Both the position numbers and the translations under genes were made by a program. From Chloroflexota bacterium (GTDB lineage: Bacteria; Chloroflexota; Anaerolineae; Caldilineales; Caldilineaceae), in the NCBI GenBank assembly GCA_030058085.1, contig JASGTU010000117.1, positions 1 through 39,070 of the forward strand: DNA of 39,070 nucleotides, written 5' to 3'. Position 1 is the stretch's first letter. Each line of letters begins with the position of its first letter. Positions 36,556 to 39,070 of this stretch are shown piece by piece. A model generated the notes under the pieces. It did not search any database. It saw only the letters and a list, made by a program, of their open reading frames with translations, and was not told the origin of the DNA.

Positions 36556-36602
36556 CTCGTGAACCATACCCGTGTCACATGACACCCGAAGCGCGACTCA
36601 TG
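36540..36602. repeat. GACTCGTGACGC repeats over the hypF stop (site C)
   Basis: The same 12-mer as in the hypA-hypB element occurs at 36540-36551, followed by ATGACTCGTGAA and the palindrome GTGTCACATGACAC (36572-36585) and GCGCGACTCATG. The first copy codes for the last hypF residues, and the stop TGA (36553-36555) is part of the second copy. Confidence 0.75.
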
Positions 36603-36631
36603 CCGTATAGATACTGAAAGGACCACCCACC

Positions 36632-36897
36632 ATGTGTCTTGGCGTACCCGGCAAAGTCATAGAAATCTACGAATCCGACGGCATCCGCATGGGCAAAGTC
36701 GACTTCGGCGGCCTCACCAAAGAAGCCTGCCTCGCCTACGTGCCCGAAGTCGAACTCGGCGACTATACGATCATCCACGTCGGCTTTGCCATCACCAAGC
36801 TAGACGAACAGTCCGCCCTAGAGACTCTGGAGTTGTTTAACCAAATCGGCTTTATCGAAGAAGAATTCGGAGCGGCGGACGCCGAAGCGAGTTCGGT

Positions 36898-36901
<4 letters not shown>
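36632..36901 (+). CDS. hypC: HypC, hydrogenase maturation chaperone
   Basis: Small chaperone of 89 residues that carries the Fe(CN)2CO unit with HypD and binds the hydrogenase large subunit precursor. The essential Cys2 is in [12 protein letters not shown], and [30 protein letters not shown] is the typical OB-fold core. AAAGGA lies about 10 bases upstream. The stop overlaps the hypD start (ATGA), indicating coupled synthesis of the two partners. Confidence 0.96.
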
Positions 36902-38013
<1,112 letters not shown>

Positions 38014-38042
38014 CCGCCCGGCTTCTATTGGACAAGTACGCC

Positions 38043-39070
38043 ATGCCATCAGACAACGCAACGCCGCTCGACATCACCGGTTGGACATGCCCCATGCCGC
38101 TGCGCAACCACCCCAACATCATCATGGGTCACGGCGGCGGCGGCAAGCTCTCCGCCGAGTTGGTCGAGCATCTCTTTATGCCCGCCTTCTCCAACCCCGT
38201 ACTGACCAACCTGGGTGACGCGGCCGAGCTATCCCTCAACGGCGCGCGCCTCGCCTTCTCCACCGACACATTTACGGTGCGCCCGCTTGTCTTCCCCGGC
38301 GGCAACATCGGCGAACTAGCCGTCAACGGCACGGTGAACGACATCGCCATGTCCGGGGCCACGCCGCTTTTCCTCAGCACAGGCTTCATCCTCGAAGAGG
38401 GGATGGAGCTCTCGCTGCTAGGCGCCATCGCCCAGAGCATGGGTGAAGCCGCCGCCGCTGCCGGCGTCTCCATTGTGGCGGGCGACACCAAGGTCGTGGA
38501 CAAAGGCCACGGCGACGGCGTCTACATCAACACTGCCGGCATCGGCCTGATCCCGGAAGGCGTCAACATCTCGCCGCAGCGCGCCCGTCCCGGCGACGTC
38601 GTGATCGTCAGCGGCACGATCGGCGACCACGGCATCGCCATCATGAGCATGCGCGCCGGCCTCGAGTTCGACACCGTGATCCAGAGCGATACCGCCGCGC
38701 TCAACGGCCTCGTCGTTGCCCTGCTCGAGGTGACCCGCGACATCCATGTGCTGCGCGACCCGACGCGTGGCGGCCTTGCCTCGACGCTCAACGAAATTGC
38801 GCAAGCCTCCGGCGTCGGCATCGCCTTCGACGAGCGCAAGCTGCCTGTGACGGAGCCGGTGCGGTCCGCCTGCGAGCTGCTCGGTCTCGACCCGCTCTAT
38901 GTTGCCAACGAGGGCAAACTTGCCGCCATCGTGCCGCCCGAATCCGCCGAGGCGATCCTGGCCGCCATGCTCGCGCATCCCCTGGGCCGCGATGCCGTCA
39001 TCATCGGCAGCGTCACCGCCGAAAACCCAGGCGTCGTCACCGCGCGCACCGGCATCGGCGCCACGCGCCT
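38043..39070 (+). CDS. hypE: HypE, cyanide-forming dehydratase (3' truncated by window)
   Basis: HypE dehydrates its own carbamoylated C-terminal Cys to a thiocyanate that supplies CN ligands. The first 342 residues are visible. They include MGHGGGGKLSAELV, STDTFTVRPLVFPGGNIGELAVNGTVNDIAMSGA, AGDTKVVDKG and the ATP-site string LRDPTRGGLASTLNEIA, typical of the PurM-like fold. The terminal PRIC motif that bears the modified Cys is expected just past the window edge. No Shine-Dalgarno precedes the ATG, so coupling to hypD translation is possible. Confidence 0.95.
   Translation, partial: MPSDNATPLDITGWTCPMPLRNHPNIIMGHGGGGKLSAELVEHLFMPAFSNPVLTNLGDAAELSLNGARLAFSTDTFTVRPLVFPGGNIGELAVNGTVNDIAMSGATPLFLSTGFILEEGMELSLLGAIAQSMGEAAAAAGVSIVAGDTKVVDKGHGDGVYINTAGIGLIPEGVNISPQRARPGDVVIVSGTIGDHGIAIMSMRAGLEFDTVIQSDTAALNGLVVALLEVTRDIHVLRDPTRGGLASTLNEIAQASGVGIAFDERKLPVTEPVRSACELLGLDPLYVANEGKLAAIVPPESAEAILAAMLAHPLGRDAVIIGSVTAENPGVVTARTGIGATR

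Overview
The window is GC-rich bacterial chromosome, densely packed, with no rRNA, tRNA, CRISPR array or intact transposon that I could see. Gene content suggests a Chloroflexota member of the Anaerolineae/Caldilineales type: an M23 peptidase fused to a glycosidase-like barrel, UROD-like and old-yellow-enzyme genes beside GH88, DevR/DevS-like signalling, and a full hyp set. This assignment is inference from gene style; no marker gene is present.

Layout. (1) 1-9268, envelope block: the end of an ABC exporter, an M23/glycosidase-like fusion with a duplicated C-terminal module, an LCP (LytR-CpsA-Psr) protein, a large membrane protein joining a degenerate PP2C-like domain to a beta-propeller, and a protein that is about 65% Asp+Glu. 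(2) 9353-12988, housekeeping and signalling: a YigZ/IMPACT protein convergent with RecX, a NarL-type response regulator, and a divergent GAF histidine kinase. (3) 13126-14813: a two-gene ABC transporter. (4) 14943-19258: NAD-dependent epimerase/dehydrogenase, sugar-acid dehydratase, aldo/keto reductase and SDR, which look like a sugar-acid catabolic operon. (5) 19482-24832: bifunctional NAD(P)HX repair enzyme, a Gfo/Idh/MocA oxidoreductase, an LPXTG-anchored propeller protein and a c-type cytochrome. (6) 25017-31843, minus strand: GH88 hydrolase, SDR, old-yellow-enzyme-like oxidoreductase, nitroreductase, aromatic amino acid decarboxylase-like enzyme and UROD-like protein. (7) 32188-39070, plus strand: metallophosphoesterase, then hypA, hypB, hypF, hypC, hypD and a truncated hypE, the complete [NiFe]-hydrogenase maturation set. 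No hydrogenase structural gene lies inside the window.

Non-coding signals. Several sigma70-like promoters can be read directly. Two of them (for the LCP and PP2C-propeller genes) place the start codon where transcription should begin, so those mRNAs look leaderless. Other genes carry good Shine-Dalgarno sites that shift starts inward from the longest reading frame. A 12-base word, GACTCGTGACGC, and close variants recur in three spacers, two of them inside the hyp operon. A compact palindromic, MITE-like stretch lies between the convergent genes near 19.3-19.5 kb.

The strongest candidates for something undescribed are the duplicated module of the M23 fusion, the pseudo-phosphatase/propeller protein in its LCP neighbourhood, the hyper-acidic protein, and the repeat family in the hyp operon with its leading metallophosphoesterase.
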